Positions 1 to 6,299 of a stretch of DNA of 14,320 nt are shown piece by piece. The stretch is taken from contig JBLHRR010000153.1 in the NCBI GenBank assembly GCA_047626155.1, forward strand, positions 1 through 14,320. Direction: 5' to 3'. Made by a program: the position numbers and the translations under genes. Position 1 is the first letter of the stretch. Every line of letters starts with the position of its first letter. The DNA comes from CALGLS01 sp047626155. Lineage in GTDB: Bacteria; Bacteroidota; Bacteroidia; Chitinophagales; Saprospiraceae. The notes under the pieces were generated by a model. The model was not told the DNA's origin, ran no database searches, and worked only from the letters and a program-made list of their open reading frames with translations.

Positions 1-537
1 GATGATGGAATTACTTATTTCATTATGAATACCAACCTTGGTCATCCACAAGTTGAACCAATGGATAGCACCCTACTTTGCGAAGCGCTCCACCGACAAA
101 TAAACATACTTCATAACATTACAGATACAATTAAAAATTCAGCATACTTAGTAGTCTTACATCATCATGGCTTGTTGACCAAAAAGTTGGTGGAAGGCCG
201 AATGGACATCATCGACAAGTGGCATCTGATAACCCCAAGTCTGCCTTTCGATTGTGCGCCTCACAGCACTTTTGAGGAATTGGTATATCCAATGCTAACA
301 ACAATTCAACGTAAAGGGGTTCAGGTCATTTTGGTGGGCGGAGATATTGGGCAGCGGGCGAAAAAGTTTGAGTATAAAACGAAGGAAGGGATTTGGTTTT
401 TGGGTTCTGGGATTAATAATTCTATGGACCCGAATCATGTACCGAAGTATGTGAAGAATATGAATCCGGATAGTATATTAGTTTTTGAGTATGATTTGAG
501 GAAGCGAAAGTTGGATTGGTCGTTTTTTGAATTGTGA
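1..537 (+). CDS. C-terminal part of a probable metallophosphoesterase (5' end outside window)
   Basis: The reading frame is open from base 1 (it begins Asp-Asp-Gly-Ile-Thr) to the stop at 535-537, so the first ATG at 25 is probably internal and the gene starts outside the window. The visible 178 residues look like the last part of a calcineurin-like phosphoesterase: a stretch resembling the usual 'QIxxLxxxL' helix, a strand ending in VVLHHHGLL that fits the metal-binding His strand, then VQVILVGGDIGQ followed by TKEGIWFLGSGINNS, and a last strand ending in WSFFEL. The usual Gly-His-x-His motif is not visible; the corresponding place reads GGDIGQ. The N-terminal metal motifs (DxH, GDxxD, GNH) would lie outside the window. 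Function and substrate cannot be told. The family call rests on pattern resemblance only, and it could be another hydrolase. A repeat element starts 4 bases after the stop. Confidence 0.5.
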   Translation, partial: DDGITYFIMNTNLGHPQVEPMDSTLLCEALHRQINILHNITDTIKNSAYLVVLHHHGLLTKKLVEGRMDIIDKWHLITPSLPFDCAPHSTFEELVYPMLTTIQRKGVQVILVGGDIGQRAKKFEYKTKEGIWFLGSGINNSMDPNHVPKYVKNMNPDSILVFEYDLRKRKLDWSFFEL

Positions 538-540
538 GTT

Positions 541-701
541 TGGTAACCGCTACGGCGCAACGGAGCGCAACGGTTTCGCAACGTTAAATGCTTTGATTAA
601 ATCAGCTACTTCTATTACCAACTTTTTCGCGAATTAAGTGTTCTAATTATTAACGTTACTAACCTTTACGTTGCGCTTTCGTAGCGCCGTTGCGGTTACC
701 A
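541..701. repeat. 161-bp fold-back element with ~33-bp imperfect terminal inverted repeats
   Basis: The left end TGGTAACCGC (541-550) is the exact reverse complement of the right end GCGGTTACCA (692-701). The match continues inward to about 33 bp with four mismatches or gaps. The arms are built from a heptamer CGCWACG: at 548-554, 556-562, 566-572 and 577-583 on the left, and inverted at 669-675, 680-686 and 688-694 on the right. The middle (about 590-655) is AT-rich and has no ORF. It lies between the stop of the phosphoesterase-like gene and the ubiX ATG at 713, so it could fold into a long RNA hairpin and separate the two transcripts. A related end occurs at 4343. It may be a MITE or a REP-like palindrome. 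Confidence 0.7.
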
Positions 702-712
702 AAAAAAATAAA

Positions 713-1297
713 ATGAAGAAAGTTGTTGTTGGAATTGGAGGGGCCAGTGGGTCCATTTATGCTAAAGTAATGTTGGATAAGCTGGAGCAGTTGAAAGACC
801 AGACGGCGGCCATTGGAGTTATCATGTCGGAGAATGCGAAGTTCAATTGGAAGTATGAATTGGATAATGAGAGTTATAAGGATTACTCTTTTGACTTTTA
901 TGAAAGTAAGGACTTCATGGCTCCATTTGCCTCAGGTTCTGCGAAGTACGATACGATGATTCTAATTCCTTGTTCCATGGGTTTATTGAGTCGGGTGGCT
1001 CATGGTATTTCTTCTGATTTGGTGACTAGAGCGGCGGATGTGGTTTTGAAGGAGCGACGGAAATTGATCTTAGTGACCCGAGAAACCCCTTTGAGTTTGA
1101 TTCACATCAATAATATGAAAACGGTGACAGAGGCTGGTGGCATCATTTGTCCGGCGGTACCGAGCTTTTATAGCAAGCCGAAGGACTTTGAAGAATTAGC
1201 TGCTACTGTAGTTGATCGAGTCCTAGATTTAGCAGGATTTGACTTGGGAAGTTATCGTTGGGGAGAAGACGCAACTGATGAACCTAAGGACAAATAA
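713..1297 (+). CDS. ubiX: UbiX-family flavin prenyltransferase
   Basis: The product (194 aa) is a flavin prenyltransferase: it attaches a dimethylallyl group to FMN to make prenylated FMN, the cofactor of UbiD-type decarboxylases in quinone or aromatic-acid metabolism (family knowledge). Visible signatures are the N-terminal flavin-binding loop GIGGASGSIY (residues 7-16), APFASGSAKYD (70-80), the helix-capping segment CSMGLLSRVAHGISSDLVTR (87-106) and LVTRETPLSLIHINNM (120-135), all in the family order. Length matches the family (about 190-200). I start at ATG 713. An in-frame TTG at 671 would add 14 residues, but those bases are the right arm of the inverted-repeat element, and the UbiX domain begins exactly at MKKVVVGIGGASG. 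No ubiD is visible nearby, so the partner enzyme must be encoded elsewhere. The C-terminal tail (DATDEPKDK) is charged and probably disordered. Confidence 0.9.
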   Translation: MKKVVVGIGGASGSIYAKVMLDKLEQLKDQTAAIGVIMSENAKFNWKYELDNESYKDYSFDFYESKDFMAPFASGSAKYDTMILIPCSMGLLSRVAHGISSDLVTRAADVVLKERRKLILVTRETPLSLIHINNMKTVTEAGGIICPAVPSFYSKPKDFEELAATVVDRVLDLAGFDLGSYRWGEDATDEPKDK

Positions 1298-1312
1298 GCT
1301 AATAGCTTGTTT
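1292..1312 (+). terminator. Weak palindrome overlapping the ubiX stop
   Basis: The 21 bases overlapping the ubiX stop (TAA at 1295-1297) form an imperfect palindrome with core AAGCTA-w-TAGCTT, followed by a few T. It could act as a weak terminator or processing hairpin between ubiX and the E1 alpha gene. The stem is AT-rich and short, so the call is tentative. Confidence 0.25.
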
Positions 1313-1338
1313 AACATTTAGCAAAATTCATTACTAAA

Positions 1339-1370
1339 ATTGGGCAAAACCATATTTAGACGTATATTTA
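1339..1370 (+). promoter_or_regulatory. Possible Bacteroidota-type promoter of the E1 alpha gene
   Basis: ATTG at 1339-1342 is followed after 20 bases by TATATTTA at 1363-1370, close to the Bacteroidota sigma-A pattern (TTG, about 19-20 bases, TAnnTTTG), except that the last base is A instead of G. The ATG at 1389 lies 19 bases downstream, so the leader would be very short. Confidence 0.35.
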
Positions 1371-1388
1371 GGGCTGTATTTATTTTAA

Positions 1389-2450
1389 ATGAAAAAAATT
1401 CTATCCGTGGTAAAAGACAGTAAAATAGAAAAGGAAGACAAGGCGCCTGCAAAAGGAGCTAAAGCAAAGAAATATTCTAAGAAGAACTATCTTGAATGGT
1501 ACGAGATGATGTTGCGTATCCGTCGATTTGAGGAAGCGACTTTGAAAGCATATGGCCAGCAAAAGATTCGTGGTTTTTGCCACGTTTATATTGGTCAGGA
1601 AGCCATTGCGGCAGGTTTAATCTCTGCGATTAGCAAAGAAGACTCCATTGTTACGGCTTATCGCCAACATGGTATCGGCTTATCAAGAGGGCTTGCCCCT
1701 AAAGCTTGTATGGCCGAATTGTTTGGTAAAGCTGGTGGGATCGTAAAAGGAAAAGGAGGTTCTATGCACTTTTTCAGCAAAGAACATAACTATTTTGGAG
1801 GAAACGGTATTGTAGGTGCTCAGATTCCAATAGGAGCTGGTATCGCTTTGGCGGAGCAATATAGAGGAACTAAAAATCTTTGTGTCACGATGTTTGGTGA
1901 TGGAGCTGCAAGACAAGGAGCGCTTTACGAAGCATTCAATATGTCAATGACTTGGAAATTACCTGTGCTGTACATTTGTGAGAACAACCAATACGCCATG
2001 GGTACTTCTGTAGAAAGGACCAGTAATGTTCATGATTTGTATAAGTTGGGCGCATCTTTTGAAATGCCTTCTGAAGCTGTAGATGGAATGAGCCCTGAGG
2101 CGGTGCATGAAGCATTGGAAAGAGCGGCTAAACATATTCGTTCTGGGAAAGGGCCTTATTACTTAGAGATTAAAACTTACCGTTATAAGGGTCACTCTGT
2201 ATCTGATCCTGCGAAGTATAGAACGAAAGAGGAATTGAACGATTACAAAGATCGTGATCCGGTTAAAGAAACAGAGAAGAAAATTTTAGATAATAAGATT
2301 GCTTCTGTGGAAGAAATTAAAGTGATCAAGGATAAGATTAAGGCAGAGATTGCAGAGGCGGTTGCTTTCGCGGAAGCCTCTCCTTTACCTGATCCGGCTG
2401 ACTTGTATAAAGACAACTATATGCAGGATGATTATCCTTATTCGACGTAG
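1389..2450 (+). CDS. pdhA: Pyruvate dehydrogenase E1 component, alpha subunit
   Basis: The product (353 aa) is the alpha subunit of the thiamine-diphosphate (ThDP) E1 enzyme that decarboxylates pyruvate and acetylates the E2 lipoyl domain. The ThDP/Mg motif is intact: GDG at residues 170-172 and NN at 199-200. Other family hallmarks are MLRIRRFEE (41-49), RGFCHVYIGQEA (61-72), the AYRQHG segment (90-95), GKGGSMHFF (121-129) and the phosphorylation-loop region YRYKGHSVSDPAKYRTKEE (264-282). The first ~30 residues are a Lys/Ala-rich extension; family members I know usually start near the KKNYLEWYEMML segment. The beta subunit and E2 do not follow: a strong terminator lies about 80 bases after the stop, so the gene appears monocistronic at its 3' end. 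A branched-chain 2-oxoacid E1 alpha is the main alternative, but HVYIGQEA and the overall pattern fit pyruvate dehydrogenase better. Confidence 0.9.
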   Translation: MKKILSVVKDSKIEKEDKAPAKGAKAKKYSKKNYLEWYEMMLRIRRFEEATLKAYGQQKIRGFCHVYIGQEAIAAGLISAISKEDSIVTAYRQHGIGLSRGLAPKACMAELFGKAGGIVKGKGGSMHFFSKEHNYFGGNGIVGAQIPIGAGIALAEQYRGTKNLCVTMFGDGAARQGALYEAFNMSMTWKLPVLYICENNQYAMGTSVERTSNVHDLYKLGASFEMPSEAVDGMSPEAVHEALERAAKHIRSGKGPYYLEIKTYRYKGHSVSDPAKYRTKEELNDYKDRDPVKETEKKILDNKIASVEEIKVIKDKIKAEIAEAVAFAEASPLPDPADLYKDNYMQDDYPYST

Positions 2451-2526
2451 TTGAATGGTTAATTGGTTCGCTCAATTTTACTGTATTGGTTACTAGTAAG
2501 ATAGTTAATCAGTATGTTTTGTTTGC

Positions 2527-2566
2527 AAAAAAAAGAAGCAACTTCATTTGAGGTTGCTTCTTTTTT
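2527..2566 (+). terminator. Rho-independent terminator after pdhA
   Basis: The perfect 8-bp stem GAAGCAAC (2535-2542) / GTTGCTTC (2553-2560) has a 10-base loop, is followed by six T (2561-2566) and is preceded by an A-run that extends the stem. It ends the pdhA transcript. Confidence 0.9.
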
Positions 2567-2617
2567 GTATAATTTAAAAAGTGATATTTTTATTTAATAA
2601 ACCATTTACTGTCTTAG

Positions 2618-2728
2618 CGGAAACAAAGCTCTGACCCTAAACTAGAAAATTTCACTACAGCCAAAATTGCTGGAATCGCAAATGTTTCTATTGAACCTGT
2701 TGAGGAGATCAAAGCGAAAATGAAATAG
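2618..2728 (+). pseudogene. Possible gene remnant: short protein-like open segment without start
   Basis: Between stops at 2615-2617 and 2726-2728 one frame reads as a plausible soluble protein C-terminus, including KLENFTTAKIAGIANVSIEP then VEEIKAKMK and a stop. It has ordinary amino-acid composition, and a good terminator follows 47 bases later, as expected for a true gene end. There is no ATG, GTG or TTG near its beginning. A different frame from GTG 2581 stops at 2633, so a frameshifted relic is possible. I do not recognise the family. It may be a decayed gene, a frameshifted small gene or chance. Confidence 0.25.
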
Positions 2729-2775
2729 AAGCCAATAGAAAATTGATTTAAAATCAAAATATAGGCAAACCCTAT

Positions 2776-2811
2776 AAAAAGCTTCGTCAAACAAAATTGA
2801 CGAAGCTTTTT
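2776..2811 (+). terminator. Strong hairpin terminator, possibly bidirectional
   Basis: The perfect stem AAAAAGCTTCGTCAA (2776-2790) / TTGACGAAGCTTTTT (2797-2811) has a 6-base loop. The A and T tracts on the two sides make it able to stop transcription from either strand. No intact gene lies between it and the pdhA terminator, so what it ends on the plus strand is unclear. Confidence 0.85.
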
Positions 2812-2874
2812 CATATTTCAGCAGATAAACCCAGCTTAATTTCAACAAAAGCCCCATTTCTTCGTAAGAATGTT

Positions 2875-2882
2875 TATTTTTG
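2875..2882 (+). promoter_or_regulatory. Bacteroidota -7 box upstream of the TPR gene
   Basis: TATTTTTG matches the TAnnTTTG consensus exactly and lies 63 bases after the preceding terminator and 141 bases before the TPR start. No good -33 TTTG is seen at the expected spacing. The leader just downstream can fold: TGCGGT (2881-2886) with ACCGCA (2912-2917), enclosing TGCTTT/AAAGCA (2886-2891 / 2897-2902). Confidence 0.4.
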
Positions 2883-3022
2883 CGGTGCTTTAAAAGAAAG
2901 CAGAACGCAAAACCGCATTTTTATCCTAAATTCATAATCGCTTTTTATTGATTATCAACTGGTTATACTTAAATACCGTTGTTGTTAATTTTTATGCGAA
3001 GCGAACTAAAAACACGTCATTT

Positions 3023-3721
3023 ATGGCTATCAAAAGAAAAAAGAACAAGCAACAAGAAGAAACCTTAGTTGACATTGTTGAAGCAAGAGACAACGCACAG
3101 GGATTTTTAGAAACTAATCAGATGAACATCATGGGTGGTCTATTAGCCCTAATTGTTGTGGTTGGTGGATTCTTGGCTTACAAGCATCTCTACAAAACAC
3201 CTCGTGAGAAACAAGCTTCTTCACAATTGTCTCAGGCTCAGTTGCAGTTCGAAAAGGACAGTTTCGCATTGGCTTTGTCAAATCCTGGTAACGGAGCCTT
3301 AGGTTTCGAAGCTATCATTGAAAGCTACGGTGGAACCAAAGCAGCCAACATTGCAAAATATTATGCAGGTGCTTCTTACCTACATTTGGGGCAGTACGAT
3401 GCTGCTATTGATTACCTTCAGGATTTCTCTCCAAAAGGAGCTGTTCTTGCGGCTCCTACTCAAAGTATGATCGGAGATGCTTATGCTGAAAAAGGAGATT
3501 TGGCTTCTGCTGCTGCTTACTATAAAAAAGCATTAAGTGCTGCAAAAGGAAATGGGTTTCTTTCCCCAATGTACTTGAAAAAGATCGGCCTATTGGCTGA
3601 GAAAAATCAAGACTGGAAAGCTGCCGCAGATGCTTACAATAAAATTAAATCAAATTTTCCAACATCTATCGATGGTAGTGACATTGACAAGTTCATTGCA
3701 CGTGTTGGAACTAAGCAATAG
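3023..3721 (+). CDS. Membrane-anchored tetratricopeptide-repeat protein
   Basis: The product (232 aa) has a very basic cytoplasmic N-terminus (KRKKNKQ at residues 4-10), one transmembrane helix at about 34-56 (rich in Gly, Leu, Val and Ile), and a helical outer part with TPR-like pairs, for example residues 108-135 (YYAGASYLHLGQYDAAIDYL), 145-175 (GDAYAEKGDLASAAAYYKKA) and 182-210. The layout is like the YfgM/TPR_21 type: a single-pass anchor with a TPR domain outside the cytoplasm that may bind partner proteins. Function beyond that is not evident. I start at ATG 3023; an in-frame ATA-led extension back to 2948 would put 25 unlikely residues in front of the basic N-terminus. It is followed by a terminator and then ribH. 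From memory, a TPR gene next to ribH is a recurring Bacteroidota arrangement, which supports orthology but does not give a function. Confidence 0.8.
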   Translation: MAIKRKKNKQQEETLVDIVEARDNAQGFLETNQMNIMGGLLALIVVVGGFLAYKHLYKTPREKQASSQLSQAQLQFEKDSFALALSNPGNGALGFEAIIESYGGTKAANIAKYYAGASYLHLGQYDAAIDYLQDFSPKGAVLAAPTQSMIGDAYAEKGDLASAAAYYKKALSAAKGNGFLSPMYLKKIGLLAEKNQDWKAAADAYNKIKSNFPTSIDGSDIDKFIARVGTKQ

Positions 3722-3746
3722 TTTATTTTTGCAAAAAAAATGTTAG

Positions 3747-3781
3747 AAAAAAGGCAGTGCTATGAAGTGCTGCCTTTTTTT
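3747..3781 (+). terminator. Rho-independent terminator between TPR gene and ribH
   Basis: The stem GGCAGTGC (3753-3760) / GTGCTGCC (3767-3774) pairs over 8 bp with two G-T wobbles and a 6-base loop, followed by seven T and preceded by A residues. It separates the TPR gene from ribH, so ribH needs its own promoter; TACTTTTA at 3783-3790 is a weak -7 candidate. Confidence 0.85.
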
Positions 3782-3822
3782 GTACTTTTAGGAATCTAAG
3801 TATTACAAAAAAAAAATCACTT

Positions 3823-4338
3823 ATGGCTTCTTCATTAAAAAACCTTTCCCAATATGACGAGAAGAATATTCCGTCTGTAAAGGATTATAAATTTGGTATT
3901 GTCGTTTCTGACTGGAACTCGGAAATTACACATGACCTCTACAAGGGCTGCCTTGACACCCTCCTAAAACACGGCGCTACTGAAGACAATATTGAAGTGG
4001 CTCAGGTGCCAGGGACTTTTGAATTGCCAACGGCTGCTCGCCTACTGGCCAAACGCCACGATCCCCATGCTATCATCTGCATCGGTTGCGTCATTACTGG
4101 GGAGACCAAGCATAATGAGTACATCAATAATGCTGTTGCTCAAGGTTTGGTTAATCTTAGTATTGCTTCAGGAAAGCCTTTTATCTTTGGTGTTCTTACT
4201 CCGGATGATGAACAACAAGCAAAGGATCGGGCTGGGGGAAAGTATGGTAATAAAGGAGTGGAAGCTGCAGTGACTGCTATTCGAATGGCGGTGTTGAAGA
4301 AGGAAATGGAGACGAGTAAGAGTACTATTGGGTTTTAG
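3823..4338 (+). CDS. ribH: 6,7-dimethyl-8-ribityllumazine synthase
   Basis: The product (171 aa) is lumazine synthase, which condenses 5-amino-6-ribitylaminouracil with 3,4-dihydroxy-2-butanone 4-phosphate in the penultimate step of riboflavin synthesis; family members form cytoplasmic pentamers or 60-mer shells. The motifs are complete: SDWNSEIT (29-36, aromatic substrate-stacking residue W31), VPGTFELP (62-69), GCVITGETKHNEYI (88-101, with the proton-transferring His at 97), IFGVLTPDDEQQAKDRAGGK (121-140, phosphate-binding Arg 136) and GNKGVEAA (142-149). The ATG at 3823 follows an A-run and there is no Shine-Dalgarno sequence, as usual in Bacteroidota. No other rib genes are adjacent. A repeat element begins 4 bases after the stop. 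Confidence 0.97.
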   Translation: MASSLKNLSQYDEKNIPSVKDYKFGIVVSDWNSEITHDLYKGCLDTLLKHGATEDNIEVAQVPGTFELPTAARLLAKRHDPHAIICIGCVITGETKHNEYINNAVAQGLVNLSIASGKPFIFGVLTPDDEQQAKDRAGGKYGNKGVEAAVTAIRMAVLKKEMETSKSTIGF

Positions 4339-4342
4339 TAAA

Positions 4343-4487
4343 GGTAACCGCTACGACGCTACGAGACCCCACGTTTTCTGCCACTTATTTTTTGCTTCTC
4401 GCTTCGCTCGAAAGGTTTTATGAAAGCACGAAGGACACAAAAGATACACGAAGTTTTTTCTTGCGAACGGAGCGCAGTAATTTACCA
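4343..4487. repeat. Decayed intergenic repeat, related to the element at 541-701
   Basis: GGTAACCGCTACGACGCTACG (starting at 4344) matches the left end of the 541-701 element almost base for base, and the far end carries GAACGGAGCGC and then TTTACC, an imperfect inverted counterpart. The centre differs from the other copy: it has a short palindromic stretch around 4394-4416 and the phrase CACGAAGGACACAAAAG (from 4427), typical of simple dispersed intergenic repeats. No coding potential is seen. As at 541, it starts a few bases after a stop codon. Confidence 0.5.
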
Positions 4488-4514
4488 ATTAACTAATAAT
4501 CAAATCAACTAAAA

Positions 4515-5366
4515 GTGAAACTATACACCATAGAAACTGGAAAATTCAAATTGGACGGAGGGGCCATGTTCGGTGTGGTACCTAAGCAGATGTGGAAACG
4601 GATTAATCCGCCTGACGATAACAATATGTGTACATGGGCGATGCGCTGCCTTTTGATTGATACTGGAGAACGACGAATTTTAGTGGATACTGGGCTTGGG
4701 ACTAAGCAGGATGAAAAATTTCGGTCTCATTTTGAGCCACACGGGGTGGATGATTTGATTTCTTCTTTGAAGAAGGTGGGCTTTTCTCCTGAGGATATTA
4801 CGGATGTTTTTTTAACGCATCTTCACTTTGATCATTGTGGTGGAGCCATTCGACATAATGAAAAGGGAGAGGCAGTTCCTACTTTTCCGAAAGCGATCTA
4901 CTGGTCTAATGAAAGGCATTATGAATGGGCCTTGAATCCAAACCCAAGGGAGCGTGCTTCTTTTTTGAAAGAGAATATTGTACCGCTGAAAGATTGGGGT
5001 ATTTTGAAAATGGTAGATGTTGCTGATGGGGAAGAATGGTTGCCGGGTATTCGAATTAAGTATTACCATGGACATACCGAAGCGATGATGGCTTTACAGA
5101 TTGAAGTAAACGAGCGCACCTTGTTATACAATGCTGACTTATTGCCTTCTGCGGGGCACATTGGGATGCCTTATGTAATGGCTTATGACATTCGCCCCTT
5201 GGTTAGTATGGAGGAGAAAGGGAGGATGTTGGAGGAGGCAGTTGAGAATAATTATGTCTTGTATTTTGAGCATGATCCGCTATTGGAGTGTGCTTCGATA
5301 AAGCGAAATGAGAGAGGACGGATTGTGATGGATGAGGCTTTTTCTTTGAAGGATGTTTTTGGGTGA
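4515..5366 (+). CDS. Metallo-beta-lactamase-fold hydrolase
   Basis: The product (283 aa) is a complete MBL-fold hydrolase with all the expected dinuclear zinc ligands: THLHFDHCGG (101-110) gives H102, H104, D106 and H107; HGHT (185-188) gives H187; the Asp of YNADLL gives D208; and YFEHD gives H253. LLIDTGERRILVDTGLG (46-62) is the usual strand pair that comes before the HxHxDH motif. Spacing resembles the lactonase/AttM-like and other small-molecule MBL hydrolases rather than RNase Z or glyoxalase II. There is no signal peptide, so it is probably cytoplasmic. The start is GTG 4515; no ATG lies before the first domain strand. The substrate cannot be inferred from the neighbours (ribH, B3/B4 protein). 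It could degrade acyl-homoserine lactones or other lactones, but nothing here proves that. Confidence 0.88.
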   Translation: MKLYTIETGKFKLDGGAMFGVVPKQMWKRINPPDDNNMCTWAMRCLLIDTGERRILVDTGLGTKQDEKFRSHFEPHGVDDLISSLKKVGFSPEDITDVFLTHLHFDHCGGAIRHNEKGEAVPTFPKAIYWSNERHYEWALNPNPRERASFLKENIVPLKDWGILKMVDVADGEEWLPGIRIKYYHGHTEAMMALQIEVNERTLLYNADLLPSAGHIGMPYVMAYDIRPLVSMEEKGRMLEEAVENNYVLYFEHDPLLECASIKRNERGRIVMDEAFSLKDVFG

Positions 5367-5407
5367 TGTGGTTCATGACTAAATTGTTTTGTCCTTTTTA
5401 TACGATT

Positions 5408-5550
5408 TTTAAACACAAAGACCTATCGCGACCAGTCGCAACGTATTTTATTTTGTAAACCAAATGCGATTTTTCAACATATAGGCACATAGAACATCTA
5501 AGCCTTCTATCGTAAAAGAACACATAGTAAAATGCTATTCGCATTTTTTA
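5408..5550. repeat. Degenerate intergenic palindromic repeat region
   Basis: The region between the MBL and B3/B4 genes contains a CGCAACG heptamer (5437-5443), AAATGCGA (5462-5469) with its exact inverse TCGCATTT (5539-5546), and phrases such as CACATAGAACAT and CACATAG. The layout AATGCGAT...CACA.AGAACA resembles the repeat at 14190-14310. A local hairpin AAAATGC (5529-5535) / GCATTTT (5541-5547) ends in T residues. No ORF is seen. Confidence 0.4.
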
Positions 5551-5588
5551 CATAGTTCACACAGCCTTCGTTTAAACAGATTTCATCA

Positions 5589-6242
5589 ATGATAAACATA
5601 AGTTCCGAAATAAAAAATTGCTGCCCTAATCTTCAAGTAGGTGTTCTGACTTGCTCCGTGGAGGTCAAACCAACTGCTGGCAAGCTGGCCGATCTCATCT
5701 CTGAGCGGCTGGAAAAAATTCAATCAACATTGGAAATTCCGCAAATCAGCCAGTTGCCGATGGCGCAACAAACGCGACGTGGGTATAAGGCTACGGGTAA
5801 GGATCCGGCTCGGTATCGCCCTGCTGCAGAATCATTGTTACGTAGAGTTGTTCAGGGGAAGGGATTGTATCAAATCAATAATGTGGTGGATGCTTTGAAT
5901 TTGACTTCAGCAGAAACGGCTTATTCTATTGGTGGTTATGATATGGATGCCATTAAGGGCGAAATTACTTTAGGTATTGGGAAAGCAGCTGAACCTTACC
6001 AAGGTATTGGTCGTGGTGATTTGAATATTGAGGGTTTGGCAACCTTCAGAGATGAGGTCGGTGCCTTTGGTACGCCGACTAGTGATTCTGCGCGGACTTC
6101 TGTGCAGGAAAGCACGAAACGTTTTATGATGCTGTTTTATGACTTTGAAGGGAGTGGTTTATTGGAAGGGGTATTGAAAGAGACTAAACGTAGATATGAA
6201 GAATATGTAGACGCTAAGGACATTGATATTTCTATACTCTAA
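5589..6242 (+). CDS. Stand-alone B3/B4 (tRNA-binding) domain protein
   Basis: The product (217 aa) consists almost wholly of the B3/B4 domain otherwise found in the beta subunit of phenylalanyl-tRNA synthetase, where it takes part in editing mischarged tRNA. Visible signatures are KATGKDPARYRPAAESLLRR (67-86), GLYQINNVVDALNLTSAETA (92-111), SIGGYDMDAI (113-122) and the final FGTPTSDSARTSV (160-172), which carries the conserved Thr-Ser-Asp-Ser-x-Arg-Thr stretch. There is no catalytic synthetase core. Free-standing homologues of this type are widespread; proposed roles are tRNA or amino-acid proofreading, but the activity is mostly untested as far as I know. The ATG at 5589 is preceded by AT-rich repeat DNA and has no Shine-Dalgarno sequence. 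Convergent to the next gene, with a 13-bp hairpin between. Confidence 0.88.
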   Translation: MINISSEIKNCCPNLQVGVLTCSVEVKPTAGKLADLISERLEKIQSTLEIPQISQLPMAQQTRRGYKATGKDPARYRPAAESLLRRVVQGKGLYQINNVVDALNLTSAETAYSIGGYDMDAIKGEITLGIGKAAEPYQGIGRGDLNIEGLATFRDEVGAFGTPTSDSARTSVQESTKRFMMLFYDFEGSGLLEGVLKETKRRYEEYVDAKDIDISIL

Positions 6243-6299
6243 ATATCAATAATTTAAAACCAAACACCAATCGTATTCCCCTCACAAAGAGGCCAAAAC

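Larger units (their letters stand above)
2567..3022. other. Intergenic region between pdhA and the TPR gene, no recognised gene
   Basis: This AT-rich stretch holds a 36-codon open segment at 2618-2728 with no convincing start, a second terminator at 2776-2811, a promoter-like box at 2875-2882 and a leader hairpin at 2881-2917. Minus-strand open frames here begin in the terminator hairpin and encode low-complexity hydrophobic sequence, so I do not accept them as genes. Confidence 0.6.

Noticed and set aside
671..712. TTG start adding 14 residues to UbiX
   Set aside because: These bases are the right arm of the inverted-repeat element, and the UbiX domain starts exactly at ATG 713.
2614..2857. 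Minus-strand hydrophobic open frames in the pdhA-TPR gap
   Set aside because: One starts inside the terminator hairpin and both are AT-driven hydrophobic translations with no recognisable features.
3992..4273. Alternative 93-codon frame inside ribH
   Set aside because: It overlaps the fully conserved lumazine synthase frame and shows no protein features.
4515..5366. Specific call as quorum-quenching N-acyl-homoserine lactonase
   Set aside because: The zinc ligands fit the fold, but substrate-defining features cannot be judged by eye and context gives no support.
5529..5547. AAAATGC/GCATTTT hairpin with T tail as the terminator of the MBL gene
   Set aside because: The stem is only 7 bp and AT-rich, lies about 160 bases after the stop and fits better as part of the degenerate repeat.
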